Origin: Zobellia uliginosa
GTDB lineage: Bacteria > Bacteroidota > Bacteroidia > Flavobacteriales > Flavobacteriaceae
DNA length: 64,000 bases
Assembly (NCBI RefSeq): GCF_900156625.1
Contig: NZ_FTOB01000007.1
Location: forward strand, 1 to 64,000
Direction of reading: 5' to 3'
Shown here: piece by piece, positions 1 through 6,891 of the stretch
Layout: every line of letters begins with the position of its first letter
Position numbering within the stretch: position 1 is the first letter of the stretch
The notes under the pieces: generated by a model
The model's database searches: none
What the model saw: the letters and a program-made list of their open reading frames with translations, nothing else
What the model was told of the DNA's origin: nothing
Position numbers and translations under genes: made by a program

Positions 1-540
1 GTTGTCCATGCGGATCCTCTTTGGCTTTCCTTTTTTATTGATAAGGTGGTTCAGTACCCAGACAACGCGATTGCTGGTCAAGGAAAAGTCGACTTCTATA
101 TGAAGTGCTTCTCGATTAAAATCATCGATGACGTTGAACGACCTGAAGCGTCTTTTGTTTTCCAGGACATCGGTCACAAAGTCCATACTCCAAGTGTGGT
201 TAAGTCCATCAGGTACCTCTAAGGGCTCTTTCACCCTTGCGGGCAAACGTTTCTTCACCTTTCTTCTCAATGGCAGCCCAAGGGCCTTATAGATACGATG
301 GACCCGTTTATGGTTCCATGGCTTCCCTTCATTGCGCAAACGATCGTAAGCCTTCCAAAAACCTTCCTCCGAATGATCTTCGGCCTTTTGCCGCAAGGCA
401 TCCTCTATTTCGGTGTCGTCCTTTGGAAAAGGTTTATAATAATAGACGCTCTTGCTCATATTTAGGACACGGCACGCCCTGCTGATACCGTAATGAACAA
501 GTTCTTTGGCGATAATGCGCTTACGACAAGGCTTCAGAGC
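1..540 (-). CDS. IS3 transposase OrfB (DDE integrase), C-terminus outside window
   Basis: This is the catalytic subunit of an IS3-family transposase, made as an OrfAB fusion by frameshifting. The frame is open from the slippery site near 540 to the edge. It shows an HTH_21-type helix-turn-helix region ([19 protein letters not shown]) and then the integrase core. The first catalytic Asp is in WSMDFVTD and the second in RIRMDN at the very edge. The third catalytic residue, Glu, would lie outside the window. There is no independent start codon of quality, which fits production by -1 frameshifting from orfA. I see no internal stop in the visible part, so the element may still be active. Confidence 0.88.
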
Positions 541-800
541 TTTTTTTCGATGATCTCCTTCGCCATTTGATGGTCCAAAGCTAAGTTGGCGTACATCTGC
601 TTGAGCTTGCGGTTCTCTTCTTCCAGTTCCTTTATGCGCCTGAGCTCCTTGCCGCTCATTCCGGCGTACTTCGAACGCCACTTGTAGAAAGCGGCCGAGC
701 TCACACCGTGTTCACGGGTTATATCCGCAACGGTCTTGCCATTATCGAACTCCTTTAAAATCTTCGCGATCTGCGTGGGTGAAAATCTACTCTTCCTCAT
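534..800 (-). CDS. IS3 transposase OrfA (HTH_Tnp_1)
   Basis: An 88-residue DNA-binding subunit of the insertion sequence. It begins with the typical [20 protein letters not shown] helix-turn-helix (residues 5-24), followed by [15 protein letters not shown] leucine-zipper-like coiled coil ([20 protein letters not shown]) follows and normally mediates OrfA/OrfAB oligomerisation. It ends in IIEKKL directly on the A7 slippery run, so orfB is read in the -1 frame. Length and architecture are normal for the family. Confidence 0.9.
   Translation of the reverse strand: MRKSRFSPTQIAKILKEFDNGKTVADITREHGVSSAAFYKWRSKYAGMSGKELRRIKELEEENRKLKQMYANLALDHQMAKEIIEKKL
540..547 (-). other. Programmed -1 frameshift heptamer A_AAA_AAG in IS3 orfA/orfB
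   Basis: On the minus strand the orfA codons GAA AAA AAG CTC TGA contain seven consecutive A residues followed by G. Slipping back one base gives GCT CTG AAG, which enters the open orfB frame. This is the canonical IS3 frameshift signal. I did not identify a downstream stimulatory structure. Confidence 0.8.
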
Positions 801-803
801 AAT

Positions 804-843
804 ACTGTTTAAAATTAAGATTATTATTCTACTTTTAAACAGT
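804..843. repeat. 11-bp perfect inverted repeat upstream of orfA
   Basis: ACTGTTTAAAA at 804-814 is mirrored by TTTTAAACAGT at 833-843, with an 18-bp spacer. It lies between the inferred IS end and the orfA start. It could be a subterminal transposase-binding site or the operator/promoter region of the IS. Confidence 0.6.
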
Positions 844-849
844 TCGGTT

Positions 850-1038
850 TTAAGGGAAGCTTACATAAATACCTTTGTAGACCTCGATTAAATAGCATCC
901 GCTGAAAAATTTACAATTATGTTCAGGTTCATGCTTTAAAATTCTAGAATCTACATCAAGAAGCAATCTGGCAAAGATATATTTGCTATTAACTTTGACA
1001 TAAAATATATCGCCCTCGACTAATTTTTTTTTTGCCAT
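850..1038 (-). pseudogene. Imm26-type immunity protein, 3' truncated by the IS element
   Basis: Only 62 residues remain. The sequence VEGDIFYVKVNSKYIFARLL followed by CYLIEVYKGIY is the characteristic N-terminus of the Imm26 immunity family, whose members are usually well over 130 residues. The reading frame runs into the inferred IS terminus after GIY, and the last residues (VSFP) look IS-derived. The gene starts 12 bp after the stop of the GIY-YIG toxin, as expected for its cognate immunity gene. Loss of protection would be costly if the toxin were still delivered, but that toxin gene also lacks its N-terminus. The family call is from memory of sequence patterns. Confidence 0.65.
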
Positions 1039-1050
1039 TTAATTATTGTT

Positions 1051-2436
1051 TTAACAAGGATTATGCAAATCCTTGAATTTATTATACTTCGTTTCTCCTA
1101 TAGGATTCGCCTTATTTTTTAGGGGATTACCATTTGCTTTAGATTCTTCTATTAAATGTTTTTCCCAAACATGGGCTTCGTAAGGAGTTAATGGGCCTTT
1201 CTTTGGAATCTCAACTTTTTCCACTTTAAACTTTTCTGGGTTGCCCCATTCTTTTTTATAATTTCCTTTCGTACTTCCCTCGGCAATATGCTGGTCAAAC
1301 CTAGTTCCAATTCCTTGCTGAGTTTGTCCTACATAGACAGTATTTCCGTTAACATCAGTTACTTTGTAAAACTCGATATTATTTTTAGTCGTACTCTGAA
1401 AAAGAGATGGTTTGTTTTGATTATGAACCAATACTCCAAATTGGCCTACAAAATAATTGTGATAGTCCTCAATTTCCAAATTATACGTTGGCAAATCAAC
1501 TTCTTGACTTTTTGTGATAGTATTTATTTTTTCGATTGATCCTGAGGAATTTTGAACCGACATGCCCACGGCAAGTTCTTTAGTAGGAATCCATTTTTTT
1601 AAATCCTTCACCCAAAAAAGGTGTTTTGAGGTGGCGTTTATAGAAGATTTACTTTCGGTTTTAATCTCGAAATAACAATCGGTCCAGTTGTTATAGGTTC
1701 TAACTACACTTTTTTCTTCGAGTTTACCTTCTTTTAAATTAAATGATAAGACCTTGTCACCTGTTTTTATTTTTTCTATTTCAATATTTCCATTTGGTGT
1801 TTTGACCAAAGTTCCTGCTAGAAAACATGGCTTGGTCTTGCCTAATTGATCGTAAGGTACATCATCGGCAATCTTAGCAACATCGTCGCCAGCTTCAATG
1901 ACATCATCAACTACTTCAACAGCATCATCCACAGCCCTTCCGGCACGCCAGGCCCTAAACCCTTTTTCAATAACCTTTCCTGCTCCCAAAAATAAGAAAC
2001 CTAGGGCAACTTCTTTAAATAAAGCTTCTTCATCTCCGTCTTGGGAGTAATCGTACAATGCTTTGACGGTTAATAAACAACCGGCGACCTCCAAAGCGGC
2101 CACCGTTACAGCTATACCCGTAGCCAATGCTCCTGAAGCTGCTGCTACGGCCCCAATGGCGGCAATGGCCGCACCTCCGGTAACCACGATCAAGGCGACC
2201 GCGGCGACGACCAATACCGCCTTGCCCAAGGTTTCCCAAAAACTGGATTCCTCCTCCGCACAGGCGGCCGTGGCATCTTCCAGCGAGTAGAAGATTTCTA
2301 TTTTGCCGCCAACACCGCAGGGCAATAGCGAGTCTTCCAACAGGGGGTTGAAGAGGCCTACGAAGATGCTATCTTCAAAACCGTCCCGCATGGTCGGGGC
2401 GGGTACGCAGGGGTGTTCCGTCGTACAGGACTGCAA
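1051..2436 (-). CDS. Polymorphic toxin: truncated PAAR-like (DUF4280) / HINT / GIY-YIG nuclease
   Basis: 461 residues with several parts. Residues 1-50 match only the second half of a DUF4280 PAAR-like spike; compare PCVPA and LLEDS..C..GGKI with the intact DUF4280 gene at 20034-20723. A hydrophobic stretch covers about 72-125. A PT-HINT self-cleavage domain begins at Cys204 (PCFLAGTLV) and ends with FGVLVHN near residue 337. A C-terminal nuclease has the GIY-YIG pattern FYKVTDVNGNTVYVGQT...R..QH. The listed start is a TTG directly after an in-frame TAA; an ATG at 2391 is an alternative. The spike N-terminus is absent, so this is probably a displaced, non-deliverable toxin kept beside its immunity gene. 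Confidence 0.7.
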   Translation of the reverse strand: MQSCTTEHPCVPAPTMRDGFEDSIFVGLFNPLLEDSLLPCGVGGKIEIFYSLEDATAACAEEESSFWETLGKAVLVVAAVALIVVTGGAAIAAIGAVAAASGALATGIAVTVAALEVAGCLLTVKALYDYSQDGDEEALFKEVALGFLFLGAGKVIEKGFRAWRAGRAVDDAVEVVDDVIEAGDDVAKIADDVPYDQLGKTKPCFLAGTLVKTPNGNIEIEKIKTGDKVLSFNLKEGKLEEKSVVRTYNNWTDCYFEIKTESKSSINATSKHLFWVKDLKKWIPTKELAVGMSVQNSSGSIEKINTITKSQEVDLPTYNLEIEDYHNYFVGQFGVLVHNQNKPSLFQSTTKNNIEFYKVTDVNGNTVYVGQTQQGIGTRFDQHIAEGSTKGNYKKEWGNPEKFKVEKVEIPKKGPLTPYEAHVWEKHLIEESKANGNPLKNKANPIGETKYNKFKDLHNPC

Positions 2437-2482
2437 TTAAAACTATCGCCTTGGTGGCGGTACATGGCCAAAATTAGAGGGG

Positions 2483-2989
2483 TTAAGTTTTTATCGTGCC
2501 ATAGCCCGCTTTCACGGCTAATTGTCTTGCGGTGTTCAAATCGGCTAGGGGAATAGTCGTTAAGGGATAACTGTCGCTATCTATATCGATTCAGACCAAT
2601 TGAATACCGTGTTTGTTTATGTAACGGTTCAACACGGGAAGAAACTCTTCGATATCATCGCCCGTTAAGGGTTCAAGAGAGGTTAGGGTGGTTTTGATTT
2701 CGGTTGATTCGCTGTGGTTTTCGGTCAGGCGTTGGCATACCGCAATGAGTTCTTCGGGGTCCTCTTTCCAGTCCAGTTCTACCAATAGATTGCGACGGGC
2801 AAGGCCGTCGACCAGTGCCAGCCAGGGAAGTTCGGGGATAGGTCTGTCAATACCACGTTCTTGCAGCGTACCGTCAAATTGGTTCAGGTAGTCCAATGGT
2901 TGGTTCTCGGCCAGCTGTATCTCCACCGCCAATGAGGTGTCTTTGGTGATTAATTCCATTAAGTCAAACAAGGCCTTGATTTTTTCCAT
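2483..2989 (-). pseudogene. DUF6630-like protein interrupted by an in-frame TGA
   Basis: The frame from ATG 2989 gives 132 residues ending GIQLV, then TGA at 2591-2593. It continues in the same frame without frameshift for about 35 more residues (IDIDSDSYPLTTIPLADLNT and on) to TAA at 2483-2485. The continuation has coding character, so the original protein was about 167 residues. LVELDWKED and the overall acidic, helical composition resemble the DUF6630 family, which is often found near toxin/immunity loci. The family assignment is tentative. The ATG follows the PoNi stop by 4 bp, suggesting one transcript. Confidence 0.6.
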
Positions 2990-2993
2990 AGGG

Positions 2994-3740
2994 TCAGTCT
3001 TTCCAATGTACCATGTCGTAAGGGTAGTATTGCTGATTTTTTAGACTGCTATCGTCAAGTGCGAGTATTTTTGCTATGGCACCTGCCTCCCAGCTCCAAT
3101 AGCCTGTATGTATATTGAATTTACTCTTATGGGTTTCAACTTCTATCAGTTCCTTATACCAAGTTTTTTCTAGGTAGTCTTTAAGCAGTTTCAAAGCCTG
3201 TTCTTTATCTTTTTCGGAACAATCAATGATTTTCTTTAAATCCCCGTACGGCTTTTCTAGGATAAAGGATCCTGATAATTTTCGGTCGGGAATACGGTTT
3301 TTGATTAAAAAATCCATTAAATAGTCACTCTCCCCATTTAGGTTTAAATAATGTTCGGCAATGTTTACCATTTTTTCAAATTCTTGATCGTTGATTTCAA
3401 ACATAACCCCCATGCAAAGCAGCACGTTTAGATTGGCATAACTAACAAGAATGTTGTTTTCATTTGCAAAGGTCAAAATAGTAACAAATTCTTCCTCTAT
3501 TTTTGATAAACTTTCACCAAGAGAGTATTGTGCTTTTAAGATTTCACACTTATAATCTATAATAGTTTTATAAGTGGATCTAAGAATCTCAGTATTTGGT
3601 TTTGGAAATGATTGAATACCTTTCTTTTCATCTTCTTTTAATTTTTTTATTTTGACATCTCTTTTATGAATAAACCTTTGATTATTGCTTATTATCTCTT
3701 GGTATCCATCTTTTGTATTTAATTTATCTCTTAATTTCAT
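2994..3740 (-). CDS. PoNi-type immunity protein (DUF1910/DUF1911)
   Basis: 248 residues. The C-terminal signature YWSWEAGAIAKILALDDSSL followed by YYPYDMVHWKD is the hallmark of DUF1911, the PoNi immunity family that protects against PoNe DNase toxins. The N-terminal half (KLNTKDGYQEII, then a lysine-rich helix) fits DUF1910. It sits 10 bp downstream of a PoNe toxin tail, which supports the pairing. It is cytoplasmic, with no signal peptide. It appears intact although its toxin has lost its delivery domain, so it may still protect against kin toxins. Confidence 0.85.
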   Translation of the reverse strand: MKLRDKLNTKDGYQEIISNNQRFIHKRDVKIKKLKEDEKKGIQSFPKPNTEILRSTYKTIIDYKCEILKAQYSLGESLSKIEEEFVTILTFANENNILVSYANLNVLLCMGVMFEINDQEFEKMVNIAEHYLNLNGESDYLMDFLIKNRIPDRKLSGSFILEKPYGDLKKIIDCSEKDKEQALKLLKDYLEKTWYKELIEVETHKSKFNIHTGYWSWEAGAIAKILALDDSSLKNQQYYPYDMVHWKD

Positions 3741-3750
3741 TTTAAAATTA

Positions 3751-4098
3751 TTATGGCCATTTACCTATTACATTACCTGCACTGTCCAATTGTTTTATGG
3801 TTACGTTACCTGCCTCGTCGACTCTGCTTAATATTTTTTCAACTTCGCCATTTTCAATAGCATCCATGATTTCATCCGCTTTATCGGCATCTACTTGGTC
3901 GAGTATTCTGTTATTCCCAGTTTTTTCTCCTACTAGCCACCCGTCACTCATTTGTTTCCCATCTTTAGTTTTTCCTAAACCGGCAGTGTTGAACTTGGCC
4001 TCATCGATTACAAATTTAGGTGGTGGTGTGGCATTTTCATAGATACCATCAATGCCTTTGTTAATGGTTTCGTTTAACCCTGTTGGCGGGTCTGTCCC
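3751..4098 (-). pseudogene. Orphan PoNe DNase toxin tail (PD-(D/E)XK)
   Basis: The frame is open from 4098 to the stop at 3751 and has a stop (TGA, 4099-4101) immediately upstream. It encodes GTDPPTGLNETINKGIDGIY and then PPPKFVIDEAKFNTAGLGKT. The D-E-x-K motif FVIDEAKF is the catalytic signature of PoNe nucleases. It is followed by KDGKQMSDGWLVGEKTG. An ATG at 3951 gives only the last 66 residues and lacks the catalytic motif. No delivery domain (Rhs, PAAR or LXG) is attached. The upstream end coincides with a copy of the border repeat, suggesting a recombinational breakpoint. Confidence 0.75.
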
Positions 4099-4130
4099 TC
4101 ACTTACGCTCTTATTTTACGACTGCCGTCA
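4093..4130 (-). repeat. Border repeat copy R1 (partial, inverted)
   Basis: On the minus strand, GACGGCAGTCGTAAAATAAG then AGCGTAAGTGAGGG aligns with the 3' half of copy R2 (ACGGCACTCGTAAAATACGA then GCGCTAGCGGGGG). It lies exactly at the 5' end of the PoNe tail. Confidence 0.55.
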
Positions 4131-4228
4131 CAGTTACTTCCTATTGAAAACCTGAAAACATGAATTGTAAAACGAAAGTTTTGATTGGCTAGGTTTCTCG
4201 CATTACCATCCTCTGCTCATTGTTTAAA

Positions 4229-4316
4229 AATACAAAAGCTACCTAAATGTTTAGATAGCTCTTAGTATTGTTTCTTACGCTGTACGGCACTCGTAAAATA
4301 CGAGCGCTAGCGGGGG
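4229..4316 (+). repeat. Border repeat copy R2
   Basis: About 88 bp alignable with R3 at 6023-6118. It contains an imperfect palindrome, AAAGCTACCTAAATGTTTAG then ATAGCTCTTAG, then TTTCTTACGCTGTACGGCAC and a second hairpin, CTCGTAAAATACGAG. It separates the PoNe cassette from the next immunity gene. Confidence 0.75.
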
Positions 4317-4337
4317 CGAGAGTGAAGTAACATTTAA

Positions 4338-5000
4338 TCAAGTATTTTGTATGAAAAATAATCCAGCCTCACTTCCAGATTGTAATTTTTTAATATTTCT
4401 ATCTACATAGAAATAACCTATACCCGTTTGAAAAATATTAAGATTATTTTCAATATCCTCTTCTAATAGTTGCAAATAAAAAGAATATTTACGGGATGGT
4501 GTAATTATATCTTGCTCAAAATAAGGAATACTTTGTTGTTTCGAAATATCCATCCCCATACCATTCTCTTCAAAGAATACATGTTCTTTCTCTAAATACT
4601 CGTTATCATCAGGCAAAATTTCAAAATACTTTCTATCTAATGTAATCTCAGATAATGATAATTCGATATAGCTATCATTAAGGTCGTAAATTAAAGCTTT
4701 GCTATAACCTTCTGATAATTTTGCTAAATCTATTGTTCGATTAACAGTATATTTTGATGATATTGAGTCTTTAACACCTCCTAGAGCATGTCTTTGTATT
4801 GATATAAAAACAGATATTCTTTTATTTTGAGCCATACTTCCATTTCTGAAAAAATTTGGGAAAATAGTAAATAAATGTGTTTGAAAGGTATTGTCATCGG
4901 GGCTCTTTGGCCATAAATCTTTATTCATATTAGTTATTCCCCCTCCGACATAACCTATCGTATTATTGGATTTTTCTTTCGTAAAAATTAATTTTGACAT
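4338..5000 (-). CDS. Putative immunity protein for the orphan Rhs tail
   Basis: 220 residues, soluble, with no signal peptide or membrane segment. I do not recognise a family with confidence. It begins MSKLIFTKEKSNNTIGYVGG and ends with a beta-rich C-terminus (GIGYFYVDRNIKKL, then GLFFIQNT), loosely like SMI1/DUF1963-type soluble immunity proteins. It starts 9 bp after the stop of the Rhs tail toxin domain on the same strand, the usual position for a cognate immunity gene. Low GC compared with the T6SS core is typical of cassette genes. Confidence 0.55.
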   Translation of the reverse strand: MSKLIFTKEKSNNTIGYVGGGITNMNKDLWPKSPDDNTFQTHLFTIFPNFFRNGSMAQNKRISVFISIQRHALGGVKDSISSKYTVNRTIDLAKLSEGYSKALIYDLNDSYIELSLSEITLDRKYFEILPDDNEYLEKEHVFFEENGMGMDISKQQSIPYFEQDIITPSRKYSFYLQLLEEDIENNLNIFQTGIGYFYVDRNIKKLQSGSEAGLFFIQNT

Positions 5001-5652
5001 AATATAAAATTAATAACAGCCCTTAGATTTTGCGAATTTTTCTACTTGCTTTCTCATATTTCTTAATTGTTGTTGTGTAATTACGCCTGTATCAACTAGT
5101 ACTTCTTGCATTGCTTGATACATCACTCTTATATTACCTTTAGCTCGTTTAAAGTATTGATTTCTGCTCATTCCCAACGATGCCTTTATTCTAGCTTCTG
5201 CATCATGTACCGCTTTATGTAAAGGTTTATTCAAAGCCATAGCTGGATTACCTTTAGCTCCCGACCGTGTAGTAATATCTGTTAAAGGACTGTCTTTTAA
5301 AAATGCATTACGTAACATTTCGTGAGCATCTAAACCATCTTTTTTATGGGCATCTGACATGTACCCTGCCACTTCTCCAATACCTAATAAACCTAAAGGG
5401 GCAATCCAGCAATTGCTGTCTTTGATGTAGGCATAAAAGTTAGGTTCTCCCGACTCTAATCCAATTGGGTCTTGGCTTATATAAGTTCCCAAATCAGGCG
5501 AATAATACCTAAACCTATTATAATACAACCCAGTTTCAGCATCCTTATACTGCCCTAGGTATTGAAACGGACAATCTTCCAAAGAACCTGTAACAAGTTT
5601 ACGTACTTTACCGTAAATATCATATTCAACCGCCCAAGTTCTTGCGCCTTGT

Positions 5653-5724
5653 GAATGCCACGCGCCAGCTGGCTAGTTCGCGAAAAATGTCTACAGGACA
5701 TTTTCTTAACGCTCCTCCCTATTT
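5653..5724. repeat. Short palindromic insertion inside Rhs remnant, copy 1
   Basis: Compared with the live Rhs gene (7540-7575), about 70 bp is inserted here. It contains a perfect hairpin, AAAATGTC (5684-5691), loop TACAG, GACATTTT (5697-5704), followed by CTTAACG. GCGCCAGCTGGCTAG precedes it. Confidence 0.65.
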
Positions 5725-5795
5725 CAACGGGGGTGCCCAGGTAATCCGTAATAATAGAAAATTGTTCGCCGTCAACTATTTTGGCAACGGGTTTT

Positions 5796-5860
5796 TCCCT
5801 GCGCGCCATCTCGCCCCTCACTAAAATAGCCCACAGGGCTATTTCTTAACGTTCGGTCGC
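5796..5860. repeat. Short palindromic insertion inside Rhs remnant, copy 2
   Basis: A second insertion relative to the live Rhs gene (7630-7655). It carries a perfect hairpin, AAATAGCC (5824-5831), loop CACAG, GGCTATTT (5837-5844), again followed by CTTAACG. GCGCGCCA lies upstream, as in copy 1. The stem sequence differs but the layout and the flanking words are the same. Confidence 0.65.
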
Positions 5861-6022
5861 ATCAAATACCCAGGTAATTAAATTCTCAACGGGTTCTTCT
5901 TTATCCTTTGTAAGCATACCCCATTCATCTACCATCCATTCCGGGCGGTCATTTAAAGGGTACTTCCATTCATGAAGCGGTACGTTGCCGTCCCAAACAA
6001 AGCGGGCAATCTTGCTTTGCCA

Positions 6023-6118
6023 AAAAATACAAGAGCTATCTAAATGTTTAGATAGCTCTTAGTTTGTTGTTTCTTACTCCGTACGGCACTCGTTGCAAAC
6101 GAGCGCTAGTGGGGGGGG
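6023..6118 (+). repeat. Border repeat copy R3 with perfect 14-bp hairpin
   Basis: AAGAGCTATCTAAA (6031-6044), loop TG and TTTAGATAGCTCTT (6047-6060) form a perfect palindrome. TTTCTTACTCCGTACGGCAC follows, then a second hairpin, CTCGTTGCAAACGAG, and GCGCTAGTGGGG. It marks the junction between the live Rhs module and the displaced Rhs remnant. Confidence 0.8.
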
Positions 6119-6150
6119 GTAGTCCTAATTTTTAGGATAAAATCTATTTT

Positions 6151-6891
6151 TTACTTCCAAAATTTATCTAATTGAGAGTATTCCCCAAACCAAAACTTAA
6201 ATGCTTCTTTATTAATTCCATCCTTACCTAACCAAAAATCGACTGGATATTTCCAATCGGAACTATGTGTTTTTGTAGGAGCTATGGCTAAATTTAGGTA
6301 ATTATTTAAAAGCCCTTTATGTTCTTGTGTTTCTAAAATACTACAATAGCCTAGCGTTTCTAATAAAGCTTGTCTTTGCTCTGCATCTGACTTGAACCCT
6401 TTTATCTTACCGATTTTTGATTGAATCGTTTTTTTAACAGTATCTTTTTCATTTGCTTCTAATAGTATAGTAAGAATTTCTGAAAAAATTCTGAAATCGG
6501 ATTCAGTCGGTTGAGTAACCTCTAATTTATTAGTTTCCAATAGATAATAATAATAAATTAATAAACTATGGCTTATTAAACCGCCTACTTCTAAGAAGCA
6601 TTCTTCAATTAAATCCGTGTCATATTCGATATTATTAAAATTAGAACATACCTCACAAGGCGTTATTCCATCTAAAGTTTGTCCTTCTCTAAGTTTAAAG
6701 GAGTGTTTTGGAAAAGTTTGCATAATAGCAAATACAGGTAGACCACTTCTAAAATTTAATTTATTTGTGCTGAAACTAGATAGAAATAACGAAGTATATT
6801 TTTTTTTATCGCTCTCTTTATACTTGAAAAATATCTCATTGATAAGTTCATCATGAGTTAGATATTTTTTTGTTTCTAAATTCTTTATCAT
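6151..6891 (-). CDS. Immunity protein of the live Rhs toxin (putative)
   Basis: 246 residues, soluble and mostly helical, with no signal peptide. The start ATG overlaps the Rhs stop by 4 bp (ATGA), so the pair is translationally coupled. That is the classical position of the cognate immunity gene. I do not recognise a named family. Notable features are a CEVC motif at about residues 79-82, a helix-rich centre, and the C-terminal KYPVDFWLGKDGINKEAFKF. Function is inferred from position only. Confidence 0.65.
   Translation of the reverse strand: MIKNLETKKYLTHDELINEIFFKYKESDKKKYTSLFLSSFSTNKLNFRSGLPVFAIMQTFPKHSFKLREGQTLDGITPCEVCSNFNNIEYDTDLIEECFLEVGGLISHSLLIYYYYLLETNKLEVTQPTESDFRIFSEILTILLEANEKDTVKKTIQSKIGKIKGFKSDAEQRQALLETLGYCSILETQEHKGLLNNYLNLAIAPTKTHSSDWKYPVDFWLGKDGINKEAFKFWFGEYSQLDKFWK

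Larger units (their letters stand above)
1..865 (-). mobile_element. IS3-family insertion sequence, partial (one end only)
   Basis: The element contains orfA, a slippery A7 heptamer and an in-frame orfB, the standard IS3 layout. It is cut by the left edge of the window, so only the orfA-proximal end is present. The outer boundary is inferred. Immediately downstream of the truncated Imm26 gene, the minus strand reads TGTAAGCTTCCCTTAAAACC from about 865, which looks like an IS3 terminal repeat beginning with TG. The distal end and the target duplication cannot be seen. Confidence 0.8.
5010..6017 (-). pseudogene. Displaced Rhs C-terminal remnant with unassigned toxin domain
   Basis: Homologous to the end of the live Rhs gene at 6888-11057, from RFVWDGNVPLHEW through GLYYNRFRYY to the core-end motif DPIGL. 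It has no 5' part. Two short palindromic insertions (about 5653-5724 and 5796-5860) disrupt the frame between ITWVFD, PVAKIVDGEQ and QGARTWAVEYD, so the core is broken. After DPIGL comes a different tail: GEVAGYMSDAHKKDGLDAHE, GNPAMALNKPLHKAVHD, KRAKGNIRVMYQ. The His/Glu spacing suggests a nuclease-like fold, but I cannot assign it. The segment 5010-5582 could still be translated from TTG 5582. The remnant ends at repeat R3. Confidence 0.8.

Noticed and set aside
5555-5821. 88-residue minus-strand frame beginning MRGEMARREKPVAK
   Set aside because: It reads through the Rhs remnant and then out of frame across a palindromic insertion. It is part of the Rhs pseudogene, not a separate gene.
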